Shown: piece after piece, positions 10,549-21,981 of the stretch
Numbering within the stretch: the first letter of the stretch is position 1
How the letters are laid out: each line of letters opens with the position of its first letter
NCBI GenBank assembly: GCA_026770025.1
Contig: JAMXDE010000014.1
Location: 1,364,001 to 1,428,000, forward strand
DNA: 64,000 bases
Source: Craspedostauros australis
Lineage: Eukaryota; Bacillariophyta; Bacillariophyceae; Mastogloiales; Achnanthaceae
Direction: 5' to 3'
The notes under the pieces: generated by a model
Databases searched by the model: none
The model's input: only the letters and a program-made list of their open reading frames with translations
What the model was told of the DNA's origin: nothing
Translations under genes and position numbers: made by a program

Positions 10549-11305
10549 ACTACTCTAGAGCAGTTTGCATTCCTCACGGGGCAAGTTCGGGTACAATAAG
10601 CCTTGTTTACATTGGGCATGTTCGTGTACGAGTGTGTGTGTCGGAAGTAAAGCGTCCACAATCGTTTGTAAGAATGATGTCAATGAATAAAGTATAATCA
10701 TAATAGACAGGTAGATCCCCAAGATCGCGGCATTGAACTGAACGTGGCCTCTGCCAGTTTTGGCGATACGACTAGATCACAGCGAGTCATGCAACGAATC
10801 GACTGATCTCAGTGACGAAACAAAGATCTTCTTTGCTCACGAGTATCTGAGTCGTGTGTGACACATCAGCAAGAGTCATTTGTTGTGGAAAACCCATCCG
10901 CGAAGTAACGGCTCGCTCTCGTTTTTCGTGCGCCGATGACAACATCTGGCAGACACATGACGACGCACAAAGAGACATCCTTTTTCTCGTGTGTGGTCCA
11001 AGACAAGCCAAAGACAAACCGAGCAGTGCGGCGATGTCATCACAAACGATGGCAGTTGTTGTTGCTGTTGTTTCCTCTCCGATCTCTCTTCTTGTACCAT
11101 ACTACTACTCGTACCGCACGGGCAACTCGCACAAGCAAAGGACACAAAATCGATCAACATCAACGAGACGTTGCGCATTTGAATTCGACCAAGCATAGAG
11201 CATCGGTATTGGTGCCACAAAGCAAAGGATAGCAAGGATCGCAAAGGATAGCAAAGGATCGCAAAGGATAGCAAAGGACGACCAAGAAAAACAGAAACAG
11301 ACAAG
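10549..11305. other. Intergenic: SSRP1 3' flank and vigilin promoter/leader
   Basis: No gene is supported. An imperfect palindrome around CTCTAGAG (10547-10566) abuts the SSRP1 stop codon, and AATAAA is at 10686-10691. A TACTACTACTCGTACC motif lies near 11100 and a minisatellite at 11222-11280. Confidence 0.6.
11222..11280. repeat. Minisatellite of GCAAAGGATA/GCAAAGGATC units
   Basis: About six tandem units of 9-10 bases that end 26 bases before the vigilin start codon, so almost certainly in its 5' UTR. Confidence 0.9.
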
Positions 11306-14300
11306 ATGTTCTCTCAGACCGAGCTGGAGACCAAGCTGCAGCAGCGCCTCAAGGAGTCTATCGACTCCAAGGAGGCATTGCAGGTAAGATGTCCCGCAGC
11401 GCCCGGATGATGCGTCCAGTCATCGCCTCCCGTCTTGCCTCCTGTTGGCTCGAGCCGTGGGAGTCTGTCTCTGGTGGCAGAGAGGGGGTCATTTCGACTC
11501 CTCTCGCCTGCTTTCGCTTTGCGGTTGCCCTCGCCGCATCACCGATGAGAACCATCGTTGGCGAAGGATCCTCCATCCACAAGAGCGCGCATCCCATCCC
11601 CCTTTACTCAATCACTCTCGATCGCATCTTTCACTTTCTCGCATTCCCCACAAACACAAATGCAATCACAAACGGTCATGACGCATGCTGACCGCTGATG
11701 ACAGGCCAAAGTCCGCAAGATGCAGGACTCGTTGCAACGGCTCTTCTCCAAGAACAACCGACGATCAAGAGATACCGTCGAAGATCTGGACAAGAAAATC
11801 GCGTGAGTATTCATTCCTGCTCGAAATCGTCTTACTGATGCGTACTATGCATGCTCTGAGTATAACAGCATTTTGCTCGAAAATGCCCGCCACCATTGCC
11901 ACTTTCCACGATCGTGAAGACGAAATCACATCTCGCCGATCGGTCATGGTGCCTTGTCATGCGTTGGCATGGTGTTGGTGGCAGATATGTGCATTGCTTC
12001 GTCATGATTTGAGGATGCCAGGCTCCACTGACGTCGGAGTGCAAGGCAGTGCAGCACAATGTCCGTACGTTTCATTGACAATGACCAACCATCTCACTCT
12101 TTGATCACTTTGGATTGTTTCGGACTGCTTTCATGTTCCTGGTGCTCCTGTTCTATTGGTCTTTACCACATTCATGTGCGTGTGACACCGATGGAAACGA
12201 ATGACCGAACCTACAAACCGACCAACGCACGAACGAATGAACGAATGTCCCAACCAATGCCAACCAATGCCAACCAACGCCAACCTATGCCAACCAACGC
12301 CTCAAATACAATCACCCTGCCGACGCAATCAAATCAAATTGTCTGCGACGAATTCAATTGAAATGAAACAAAACGAAACAAAACGAAACGAAACAAACCG
12401 CAGTGACCTGGAGCACGAAAGAACGGTCACCAGCCTCAGCCTTGCGCAGGAGAGAGATGTCCTTCGCCAAATCAAGTCATTGGAAAAATCCAAGGTGCAG
12501 GTGCGGGAGTACAAGGTGCACGAGGAGGAAGTGCAGGCAACGAAGGCCCAGCTCGATGAATCGCGCAGCCAGATCAAGCAGATGGCCGCCAGTATCATTG
12601 AACTGGAGGCTGGTCTGGCAAGGGTCAAGCTGGCCAACAAGATTGGCTGCATGGCGGCCGAGTTGGCCACGGATACGATGGAGTGCCCACCTGGCAAGGT
12701 CGGCATGGTCATCGGCAAGGGCGGCTCAACAATGAACCGCATCATGAAGGAGACCAACGTCACCATGGATGTGGACAAGACCACCAATGCCATCAAAATC
12801 ACGGGATCTCTGGAGGGCGTGGAAAAGGCCAAGAGGGAAATTCAGAAAATCACCCTCTCTACCGAAATCGAGTTCATCGGTTCAAAGAACCTCGTCACCT
12901 ACCTCACCAGCAAGCACATCAAGCTCGTCCAAACCTTGAGAAATGATCACGATGACCTCTACATCGACGTCGACCGCACCTCCCGCAAGGTCTCCCTGCG
13001 TGGCATGCCGGGCATCGTCGAGACTGCTCGCGCAATCATCGAAGGGGCCGAGCTGGAAAATCGGGAGCTGATGCTCAAGCGCCGCGAAAGCGTCATCGTG
13101 GTGGGCCGAAAGGGTGCCACCATCACTAGACTGACGGAGAGCCATATGGTCGCCATCGACGTCCAGCGCGTTGACGAGGAAAGCTCCAAGGCGACCATCA
13201 TCGGCCCACCGACCAATGTTGCCGAGGCATGTGACGAGATTGAATCCTTGCTGCACGACAACAAGGAGGTGGAAGAAACAATCCCGCTCTCCGTCATGCT
13301 CAAGCGCATCCTGCTCTCGGAAGCCGCCAAGCACTTGCGGGCAATCCAGGACAAGATCAACGAAGAGCTCGTCGAAGCCGATGGAAGCGTATATCTCAAA
13401 TTCGACAAGGATCAGCGCGACTCCAACCACCCAGAACTCTTGGTCAAGGCCAAGCAGTGCGCGGTCCTGGGAGCAGTCGAGCTCACCGAAGAGGGCATCA
13501 ACGAACTCAAGAGCCTCATCGTCAGCCGCCCAATCGTCGTGGAGCTCATCCCAAGAATTGTCGGCAAGGGTGGAGAGAACATCAAGAAGATCACGGCGGG
13601 CATCAATGCCTACCTCGAGGTGGATCGCGACGCAGGGGTAGCGCATGTCGGTGCCACCACGGTGGAAGAGAGAGACACTGCCCTCGAAAAGCTGGACGAG
13701 CTCATCAAGGAGAACCAGCTCCTCAAGATTGACGCTGATCTTAACGCAGGCAATCAGCAGTTCCGCGAACTCATCCGCTCAAAGACCCTTGAGGAGATTC
13801 GGAAGATCACGCGCCTGGACTTCGACAGTGAGAAGATGCAGTTTGTCTTCCGCGGGTCAAACGAGAACAACGAAAAGGCCAAGGAGATGCTCGAGACCTT
13901 TCTCGCTGAGAACCACATCCAGGAAATCGAAGCAACGGACGAGGACATCGATGTTCTCATCTCGGGGGGCAAGGACAGCAAGATCACAAAGATCGCGGAT
14001 GAAACCAAGGCCGACATCAACGCCTCTCGCTCACGTTCGTCCATCACCATCAGGGGCACCAAGCCTGTCGTGACTGCCGCTGTGGAGAGCATCAACACAT
14101 TCCTGAACGGCGGTGACGGTCACACGGTTGCCAAGATCACCATCAGCGATCAGGTCGCAGGCGTGGTTATTGGCAAGGGCGGAAAGAAACGCATGGCCCT
14201 GGAGGAGCAGTTCGGAGGCGTTTCCATCAACGTCTCCCGAAAGCAACGGATCTCCATCCGCGGCCCCGAGGCTCAGGTGGCAGCCTGCCGTGTTGAGATC

Positions 14301-15857
14301 CTCAAGCTCATTTCCTCCGCTCGCGTCACTCAATCGATCAAGGTCGCAGAATCTCAAAAGCAGGCTCTGGACAAGAACAACGCCATCAAGCGCATCATGC
14401 AGACCATCCCTGTCTACATCTCATACAAAGAGGAATCACTGGACGTGCGCGGAAACTTCCACGACGTCCGCGACGCCGTGTCCCTGCTCAAGGAACAGGT
14501 GTCTGGAGTTTACATCAGCAGCATCGAACTCGAAGCACCACAATTCGCCAAGATCCGCAACACCTGCCGCGATCCCAGCCACTTTGAACGAATGCAGGAT
14601 GAATCGAAGGCACAGATCAAGCTCGACCTGTCCGCAGGTAGCGTGGTCGTCAGCGGAAAGCGCAGCCGCGTCCGCAAGGCGAAGGACCTCCTCTTCGGCT
14701 TCCTCGAATTCATCCTGCCGAAGGAACTGGCACGAGTCAAACTCCCCAAGCATTTGCATTCGTCCGTCGGAAAGGCGCTGATATTGACTGACGTTTCCGC
14801 CAACGCCGGTGGTTGCATGGTCTACCTTGACCGTGACATCGGCTCCGTCATCGTTGTTTCGGCTGACACGGAGAAGGTGAAGACCGCCACTGAGCTCATG
14901 GGTGAGAAGATCAAGAAGGGTGAGAAATTGGCTTTCATGATCCAACTTGACAAATCGGAGGCATGGATCATCCCCAGGATCGTTGGCAAGGATGGTGCCC
15001 AGATCTCTGCCATGCGAAAGCAAACCAATTGCACCATCACTTTGTTGAAGGATTCCAACTCCGTCGTCGCCGCGGGTGAGACTGAAGAAGCTGTTGCCAC
15101 TGCCAAGGAGGCACTGACGACTTTGATCGATAAGCTGAGAAAGTCCAACGTGCCCATCACTATTCCAGAGCCTGCCATGGCTGCCTTCATGGGAAAGGGC
15201 GGATCGAACATCAAGGCGTTCAAGTCCACGCACGGTGTTGATATGCCTCGTGGGCGCAAGGGCAACAATTCATTCCGCATCACAGGCAAGGAAGAAAAGG
15301 TCCTGGCCGCCAAGCAGGCCGTGGACGAATGGGTGTCGAAGTGGCAGGAAGCCAACGGAAGCACAACCATTAAACTCACGAAGAAGCAGGTCCCCGCCAT
15401 TATTGGGACCAAGGGTGAGACCGTGCGATCGCTCCAGACAGAGTTCGGTGTCAGGATAGACGTCAACTCCAAGACTTTCGTCGTCACCGTCGAAAAGGGA
15501 GCATCCGAGAAGCGTGAGGCTGCGATCGCGAAGATCAAAGAGTTGGCCGAAGCAGTTCCAGTCGCCCCCGAACCAGCAGCTGTCGCCGAAGAGACAGCCG
15601 AGAAGCCACCCCAAAAGAAGAAGAATGGCAACTCCAATGGCCAGAAGACCAAGCAGGAGGCTGCGGCCGCAGAGGAAGTTGAGCCAGCTGACAAGACCAG
15701 ACTCCGCGCCGCTGAGTTCCCGACCAATCCCATCGGCGTCGCCTCATCCAATGGTGGCAAGAAGGGCAAGAAGGCTGGCGCAACCGTGAACTCCACGTCC
15801 CTCCAGCATGGAACCGAGGCAGGCCGAAACCTCTTCGAGATGCTGATTTCCGAGTAA
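11306..15857 (+). CDS. Vigilin-type multi-KH-domain RNA-binding protein
   Basis: Exons 11306-11383, 11705-11802 and 12404-15857 (1209 aa), both introns GT-AG. Residues 1-150 are charged and heptad-like, a probable coiled coil. The rest is a chain of KH domains. Clear GxxG loops include VIGKGGSTM (about 161), VVGRKGATI (293), IVGKGGENI (444), VIGKGGKKR (648), IVGKDGAQI (919), FMGKGGSNI (988) and IIGTKGETV (1059), with degenerate repeats between them. Vigilin/HDLBP and yeast Scp160 share this layout and bind mRNA on ER-associated ribosomes. The C-terminus is Ala/Lys/Gln-rich. A coiled coil in front of the KH array is less usual. The second intron (601 bp) carries minisatellites. Family is sure, orthology to HDLBP likely. 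Confidence 0.9.
12236..12400. repeat. Minisatellites in vigilin intron 2
   Basis: Tandem AATGCCAACC-like decamers at about 12252-12300, then AAACGAAACAA-type repeats at about 12362-12398, immediately before the exon 3 acceptor at 12403. Confidence 0.85.
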
Positions 15858-16478
15858 ACCGCAACGATGGCGTCGATAGAATGAGCCGGATGGACGCAGA
15901 CGCGACAACGCACAACGCTACACACTATGACATAAACATAACATAACATAACACAACGCAACATAGCACGATACAACGCAACGTAAGACGCATCGGAAAG
16001 GCAGGCATCCAACAAGCACTCTCTGGAAATACAAATATCATGTATTTGCACGTACGTGATTAGAAGTTGAGTGAATGCAAGGCAGATACAGACACAGCTG
16101 CAAGTGTATTTGCATGTAATGCAATCGAAGCAAAGCAGAGGAAGCGAGGGAGAGGCAGTTCGCAATGATTGAGCCAGCTGCTGCTGTTTCGTTGCTTTGC
16201 ATCTACATGCTCGTCCATGCACTCGTCGTTGAAGAGCAGAGTACCCGTGTTTGTGTTGGCGATCGTCACATTGAAACTTCCATCTCACAATCCGTAGCGT
16301 ACAATACTCCACAGAGTATCACCATTGTATGGTAGGTATGGTATGGTGTTAGGTCCAGTATCACAGATCTATGGACTGCACTCTCCCTCAAGAGGAGTGA
16401 GTCGTATCACTTGTTCTAATATCTACTTTGGGTCTCTTTGCAATCCACGCCTGCATTCGTGTAATGGGATGCCATCTT
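15858..16478. other. Convergent intergenic region (vigilin and EEP 3' ends)
   Basis: No gene is supported. CATAACATAAC-type repeats lie at 15930-15985. An imperfect inverted repeat with ACTCTCC and GGAGTGAGT arms lies at 16380-16402, 77 bases past the minus-strand stop at 16479. Confidence 0.6.
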
Positions 16479-17648
16479 CTAAAGGGAGACAGTGACGTCT
16501 GCGCCGATGGGCAGATGATCCGACGGGAAAGAATTGCAAGGTATCATCTGCCTCCTGGTCGTCGCAGCCCAAGGATTCGGGATGAGGCTGTTCTGAACGC
16601 CGATGGCATCGGAGACCATCACGAAGTCAATGATCTCGCCGCAAAAGTGGGTCTTCAAAAGTCGCGCCGACAACCCATCATCATCCTCTTTCGCATTCAT
16701 CAACACAGCGCTGCTCCGAAAAACGTCCACAAACTTCGGTATCTTCTTTGGAACTTTCGTAGGCCCTTTCTTGCGTTTCTGCGCTTCTTTCGGAGCCTCC
16801 AGACTGCCGCTTTGGAGGGTGGTGTACATGGGATCGGACTTGCGCATGTTGAAGTCTCCTGCAAGTATGACGGAGGCGTCGTCTTCCGTGACGCCATCGA
16901 TGCGCATCTGATTCTTCAGACGCCTCCAGAGTGACTTCAGCTGGCTGAATCGCTTCTCGGCATGATCGGACGACATGCCTGCCTCCAAATGAAGGCTGCA
17001 CACGTAGATGGGCTTCACGGGGTTGGCTGTGCTGGACAGAAAGTCCATGCCGCCCGCCGTCGTGCTATCGAGGCACACGATCAACGCCCGCGACCTCGAT
17101 TCCACACGATGGACCTCCATGGGGAGCTTGTCGTGGAGGAAGACGGCGGTGGCAACTGGGTGGTTCTTGGTGTCCTGCAGAATGCCTCTGCTGTACCCAT
17201 TCCTCTCCAACAACTCGCACAGGTCGCTCCAAAGGCGGACATCCACTTCCTGCAGACAGAGAACGCCCGCATCCAGCTTCGATATCTGAGCTTCGATCCC
17301 TGCCTTTCGACTCTCCCAATCCAAGGCAGTCGGCGGGCACCATGGGTACTTGGCTGGTCGGATGTATTCTTGCGCCAGCAGATTCCAGCTGCACACGCGC
17401 AGGGTGTACCCCACGGCCTGCCATGGCAGCAGGACCGACAAGATCGCCCGCAGCACCAACTCCATCTGGACCCTGCAGTACCACAACCACCTACTCGAGC
17501 TCCTCTCTGTTCTCTCAGCACGGGCCTTCACTCTGGGTCCTTGCGACGTTGTGGCTTTGTCGGTCAATGGCCTCCGTCCTCTTCTCTTTTCACTTGCTGC
17601 TTCCTCGTGTTGGGGAGTTCTTCTGCTCCCGTTTTTCTTCTTCGCCAT
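16479..17648 (-). CDS. CCR4-like endonuclease/exonuclease/phosphatase family protein
   Basis: 389 aa from the ATG at 17648. The EEP fold shows its metal-dependent motifs in order: SWNLLAQEY, CLQEVD (catalytic Glu), SLHLEAG, AGDFNM (Asp/Asn), and SDHLPI near the C-terminus. WNLLAQEY is closest to the CCR4/nocturnin/Angel deadenylase group, so RNA or a phosphorylated small molecule is the likely substrate; I cannot tell which. The N-terminal 60 residues are very basic (KKKNGSRR, KRRGRRP). A hydrophobic segment follows, ELVLRAILSVLLPWQAVGY. Starting at the ATG at 17465 instead would make this segment a signal peptide. I chose 17648 because its context (A at -3, G at +4) is best; an in-frame ATG also exists at 17711. 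The start therefore decides between a nuclear/cytosolic and a secretory protein. Confidence 0.82.
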   Translation of the reverse strand: MAKKKNGSRRTPQHEEAASEKRRGRRPLTDKATTSQGPRVKARAERTERSSSRWLWYCRVQMELVLRAILSVLLPWQAVGYTLRVCSWNLLAQEYIRPAKYPWCPPTALDWESRKAGIEAQISKLDAGVLCLQEVDVRLWSDLCELLERNGYSRGILQDTKNHPVATAVFLHDKLPMEVHRVESRSRALIVCLDSTTAGGMDFLSSTANPVKPIYVCSLHLEAGMSSDHAEKRFSQLKSLWRRLKNQMRIDGVTEDDASVILAGDFNMRKSDPMYTTLQSGSLEAPKEAQKRKKGPTKVPKKIPKFVDVFRSSAVLMNAKEDDDGLSARLLKTHFCGEIIDFVMVSDAIGVQNSLIPNPWAATTRRQMIPCNSFPSDHLPIGADVTVSL

Positions 17649-18246
17649 GTTTCGCTCTCCCTCTCTCTTCTTTCTTCTCGTTCTTTTCTCGTTTGCCTGG
17701 CTTGTTGGCATCAACTGCGATGATTTTGAGCAGAAGCCTGACACCAACTGCCATGTTCTTCTGTTGCAGAGACATCACCATGTCTCCAGATGGCAATCCA
17801 CGTTCGGATATTCTGAGTCGTGTACATGCACGACTGATGTACTGCATCGTATTTGCAACGTTTATTTAACGTTCCGTGGTTGCGTTCAAAATTCAAAATC
17901 GTTGTGCTTGTTCACATCTTTCTCCGTTTGCGTTTGGATTGGCCGATGTTGGCGTTGATGGCCTGGTTTCTGGAGGAGGTTGCTGTGTGAAGAGCTACAA
18001 AGCCTCACTTGCTTGGTCATCGACAACAGCACAACAGCACAACAACACAACAACACAGCTCAGCTCAGCTCAGCACACCACAACGCAACAAAAGCAAAGC
18101 AAAGCAAAGCAAGGGATCAAACAAGAGCACAACAAGAATCAAACATCTGACAAGGTCGCGACTCGTCACAGAGCTAAGGTAGAAACAGAAGCAGAAGCAG
18201 ACTGCATCAGGGCGCGAGAAGCACCAAAAGGAAGCAGACACCAACC
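17649..18246. other. Divergent intergenic region (EEP and NUF2 promoters)
   Basis: No gene is supported. The NUF2 leader carries short tandem repeats at 18022-18110. Confidence 0.6.
18022..18110. repeat. Short tandem repeats in the NUF2 leader
   Basis: Runs of ACAACAGC/ACAACAC, then CAGCT repeated four times, then GCAAA repeated four times, ending about 135 bases before the start codon. Confidence 0.85.
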
Positions 18247-19632
18247 ATGACAGGAGGCTTCCTTCCAAGCGACTATTCAGGGACAGCGCCCAACTCAGGA
18301 GGAGGCAATGCGCCCACGTTCATCTTCCCGCTGCTGAAGAATGCTGAGATCATCCAATGCCTGCAAGAACTCAACGTCAACGAGCTCACGGAGCGGGAGC
18401 TTGCCGAGCCCCATCGGCACAAGGACAAGGTGAAGAAGGCGTACTGGATGCTTCTGGATATCTGTCACGGTGTCACCGAGGAGGATGTCCTGCAGCGCAT
18501 CCAATCGTCATCCGACGAGGCACCGGCCGAGTTGCACAAGGACGGCATCGTCGACGTGCTCTTCTTTCGCGAGATGCAGCAACTGATGAAGACATGCGGT
18601 TGGTTCGATTTTTCGTGGCGCGACGTGCACAGTCCAACGTCCAAGCGATTGCGCATCATACTGTCCGCGATCATGAACATGGCGCGATTCCGTGAGGATC
18701 AGCTGCGCAAGTACATGGAGCTCAACGAACCACGGGAGCAGCTGGTCTCGACCTTGAATGAGATCACACGAGAACAGGAGCAGCTGCAGACGGACTTTGC
18801 GGCCGTGCAGGAAAAGGCGTCCTCCGACTCTGTCGTGCGTGATGAGCTGGCGCAGGAATGTCAGCGTCTGGAGATGGAGATCGCTCGCAACAACAAGCTG
18901 CAGTCCTCGCAACGGGAACAGGCGGAGCAACTGAAGAAGCAAATCAGCGCGATGCAGGACGAGCTGGCAGCGTCGGAATGGGCCTTCCAGGAGGCCCAAG
19001 TGGAGGAGGAATCACTGCGGTCAAAGATCGTGTCATCGCCCAACAGGCGTCAAGCAGAACTAGACACGAAGCGATCTGCGCTGGAGGAGCGAAAGGTTGA
19101 AAACCGATCGCTGCAGGAGACCCTTGACGAGCACAAGAAGCGTGCGATGATCGTGGAGCAGGTTGCAGCCTCCGTGGAGGCATCGCTGGAGATCCAGGCC
19201 CAGGTTCAGGACGAAGCAACGAAGTACGAGCAGGCGATTGGTCAGGTCCACACGACGATGAAGCAGGTCAATGAATACGAGCAACGCACAGCCACCATGA
19301 CTGAATCATCGACGGAGGCCGAGCGCAAGGCGATGCGCGTCGAGGAGAAGCTATCGAAAGAACGTGAGCAGTCCAAGATACGGTTGCAGGCGCTGCATGA
19401 TGCGCTGGAGACTGCGAAGGCAGAGTTTATCGCTGTTGAACAGGAGCGACGAGACGGTCTGGCTGAGATCGAAACCCGTGAGCGCCGCATTCAAGAGCTC
19501 CAGCATGCGATACGTCAATTTGAACAGCGGGCGATCGAGGAAGTCGATGCCATCAAGAAGGAGTACCAAGAGGCAGAGCAGGCCTTCCTCGTGCGAAATC
19601 AGCGTCGGCTGAAGGCCATCGGCGTTGCGTAA
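18247..19632 (+). CDS. NUF2: Kinetochore protein NUF2
   Basis: 461 aa, intronless. Residues 25-170 match the Nuf2 calponin-homology domain: FPLLKNAEIIQCLQEL, a conserved Glu-Pro, HKDGIVDVLFFREMQQLM, FDFSWRDVHSPTSKRLR, and LSAIMNMARFRE. The CH domain is followed by a continuous coiled coil to the C-terminus. Nuf2 pairs with Ndc80/Hec1 in the NDC80 complex, which binds microtubules at the outer kinetochore. Length fits fungal and animal Nuf2 (about 450-465 aa). The start ATG has an ACC context. It shares a divergent promoter region with the EEP gene. Confidence 0.93.
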   Translation: MTGGFLPSDYSGTAPNSGGGNAPTFIFPLLKNAEIIQCLQELNVNELTERELAEPHRHKDKVKKAYWMLLDICHGVTEEDVLQRIQSSSDEAPAELHKDGIVDVLFFREMQQLMKTCGWFDFSWRDVHSPTSKRLRIILSAIMNMARFREDQLRKYMELNEPREQLVSTLNEITREQEQLQTDFAAVQEKASSDSVVRDELAQECQRLEMEIARNNKLQSSQREQAEQLKKQISAMQDELAASEWAFQEAQVEEESLRSKIVSSPNRRQAELDTKRSALEERKVENRSLQETLDEHKKRAMIVEQVAASVEASLEIQAQVQDEATKYEQAIGQVHTTMKQVNEYEQRTATMTESSTEAERKAMRVEEKLSKEREQSKIRLQALHDALETAKAEFIAVEQERRDGLAEIETRERRIQELQHAIRQFEQRAIEEVDAIKKEYQEAEQAFLVRNQRRLKAIGVA

Positions 19633-20188
19633 GACAAACCAGGCGCGGAAGCTTTGATTGCATGGCACTTCGCAGTGACGAAGTATTTTCGGGTGGATCT
19701 GTGTCGGAGTTCACGTTCACGCGACGATCATGTTCATGGGAGAGCAGCAATTGCAATCACAATGGCACCCTCCATGAAGGAGGCTTACAATTAGGGATAC
19801 AACGATTAGAACGACGTGCGTATAATCATACGATATACTAGAATAGGTCACACCAGACAGAGTATTATCATACCGCCGATAGCACACCACAGCTCCAAAG
19901 TGGCATGAGACTTCATGAGGCGTAAGTTCTGGCGCCAAAATCGGCCAATCGTGTTGGATTAGGCGGAATGACTCATTCGACTCGAAATCCACACGGAATC
20001 ACAACAGCGAGAATGCACCAACACGACACCAAACACCGTCGTTGGACCTCCTTGTGTCCTTCTTCTCGCAACACGATCTGGTTTGTGGAGAGCACTGTTT
20101 CCCACCACATCCTCCATCTGTGAGCATCAACATCAACACTCAACACTGAAGACCGGCGAGATTTGCAAAGACATGCAAAGTAGATGAA
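19633..20188. other. Intergenic between NUF2 and MED10
   Basis: No gene is supported. A small hairpin with CCTCC and GGAGG arms lies at about 19768-19783, 135 bases past the NUF2 stop. Confidence 0.6.
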
Positions 20189-21213
20189 ATGCGTTCGAAT
20201 CTGAGCCGCGCAAAGGTGGAGCCCTCGGATGGGGCGAGGAAGCTGCAGGAGCGACTGCACCAGCTGCTCTCGCGGTTGTCCGCGACGATCGAGGTTGTGA
20301 AGACGTGGCGTGAAAGCGATGGGGACGATATCGCTATCCACAGAACCACCACGACGCGTCTCATGGGATCAGTGATGGAAGTCTTGGAGGCGTTGAAACG
20401 CGTGGAGGGCGTGGTGAAGGCGGATCAGGAACTGCGCAAGGCCTTGCAGAATTGTCCCGTCGCGTTGGATTTGCTGGTATTGCTGGATCATGGAGGAGGG
20501 TTGAACCCAGGTACGCTGCAATTCAATGCAAGTCAATGGATTGAGATGGAAGTGGGATGGAGGGACGCTCCTCAAATGACGGGAACTTGGTTGTGATTGG
20601 CCTCGTGCTGACAGAGTAGTGTGCAGTGCTTCGGATGGTATTCAATACCGTAGCTGCGTGTGATGCAACCAGCACGAACGTTGTCGTCTCACATTATCGC
20701 ATGACTGTGCGACTACTCTGTTCCGCTCCGTCCTGCCCCATTCTCGCTTGGGTCATTATCGATACCACATGGCAAATGCATATTTACACGTTATTGCAAT
20801 GCACCCTACGTTGTACTCTGTCGAATGTTCCATACGATGCCAATTGATGTCATCTGGTGGGTCGTGCCGAATAATTTGCAGACTGTTTCTCAAGGGGATT
20901 GCTGAAGGAAGCCCTTGGTCAGCTGGCAGGGCTGAAACGTCGAAAGTTGGCGTTGAACATGCTCGGTGCGGCAGTTCAGAAAGGTTTGAACAAGCGCATC
21001 GAAGAAGCGAATAGAGCGAAGATGACAAGGAAGGGATCATCGTCGAAGACCAGCAAGCGCAGTCGGGTTGAATCGACTGCTGCTGAATCTGCGCAACAAA
21101 TAGATTCGATCGCTGAAACGCAAGAAGGAACGAAACCCGATTCTGATGCAGGAGCAGGTGAAGATACGAGCACAGATGGCCACAAGGCCAAGAGGGCCAG
21201 AACTGGAGCATGA
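20189..21213 (+). CDS. MED10: Mediator complex subunit 10
   Basis: Two exons, 20189-20510 and 20882-21213 (217 aa), with a GT-AG intron of 371 bases. The splice restores LDHGGGLNPDCFSRGLLKEA, which matches the conserved MED10 core (D-x-G-x-NP-D-x-(Y/F)-(T/S)-R). The N-terminal 100 residues form helices with ARKLQERLHQLLSRLSATIEVV. MED10 sits in the middle module of Mediator, which links activators to RNA polymerase II. The tail after residue 150 is longer than in animals (about 135 aa in total there) and is Lys/Ser then Glu-rich, including KTSKRSR. The splice match is the strongest evidence. An out-of-frame ATG five bases upstream could lower initiation. Confidence 0.85.
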
Positions 21214-21981
21214 TGGGCGTACTCGTACTCGTAGTCGTATGTACGCACATCCTCCAAGCGTTGTTTGACACCACGATAGACATTACTCTGTTAGAGAGAG
21301 AGAGAGAGAGTGATTATTGCAGATACTGTAAAAAACATGCATTGGTATGTTGGCAGTACGATGATGCTAATAGTATCGTGGTAGTGGCTTGTACCCGTAG
21401 TAGTATGATGGTAAAACTCCCACCGCAACAAACGAGCGCCTTGTGTTGATGTTGTGAGGCTAGCGACTGCAAGCAAAGATGAGTCGAGTCAGCGCAAGAC
21501 GACCACGACGACCAAACTTGGACACGAGTGGTCGCGAAGTTTCGAATTTGAATCTCACGCGCATGGACGTGTTTGAGTTGTGCGCCCTCCGCGATGCGAT
21601 GCTTCAGGAGGAACTGCGTCGAGATGATGCGAAATCGCCCTTGGCGGACCCTCCATGACACACCACCACAAGGTCACAGAGAAGCAGCAAACAAGCAGAC
21701 TGCCAAAAGTCAGAGGCGAAAGTCACGAACCAACGTCAAGGCAACCGGATCAAGGAGAGGAGGCACGTGCCGACGCAGTGGTGTTTGTTGAAAGCTCGTT
21801 GCGGCTTGTCCAAATACAGTATTCCGAGGTCGCACTTGCAAAAAAGGACAGAGCGGACATCGAGACACAACACCACGAACAGGACGAAGAGGACGAAGAG
21901 GACGAAGAGGAACGTCATTCGTAACTTCCCCTCGACCCGAATCAGAGGAACACAAAGGAAAGGAGAAGTTTGCGCAACGAC
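21214..21981. other. Intergenic between MED10 and the SMARCAL1-like gene
   Basis: Contains GCGTACTCGTACTCGTAG at 21218, directly after the MED10 stop, a GA run at 21293-21310, and the doubtful ORF pair at 21480-21924. Confidence 0.5.
21480..21656 (+). CDS. Small hypothetical ORF (58 aa), doubtful
   Basis: It starts MSRVSARRPRRP and includes MDVFELCALRDAMLQEELRR, which looks helical and coding-like. Its stop overlaps, as ATGA, the start of a second frame running to 21924 that ends in an acidic DEEDEEDEEE-type tail. No family is recognised. The two frames may be one gene with an unseen intron, a two-frame leader of the SMARCAL1-like gene, or chance. Confidence 0.3.
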
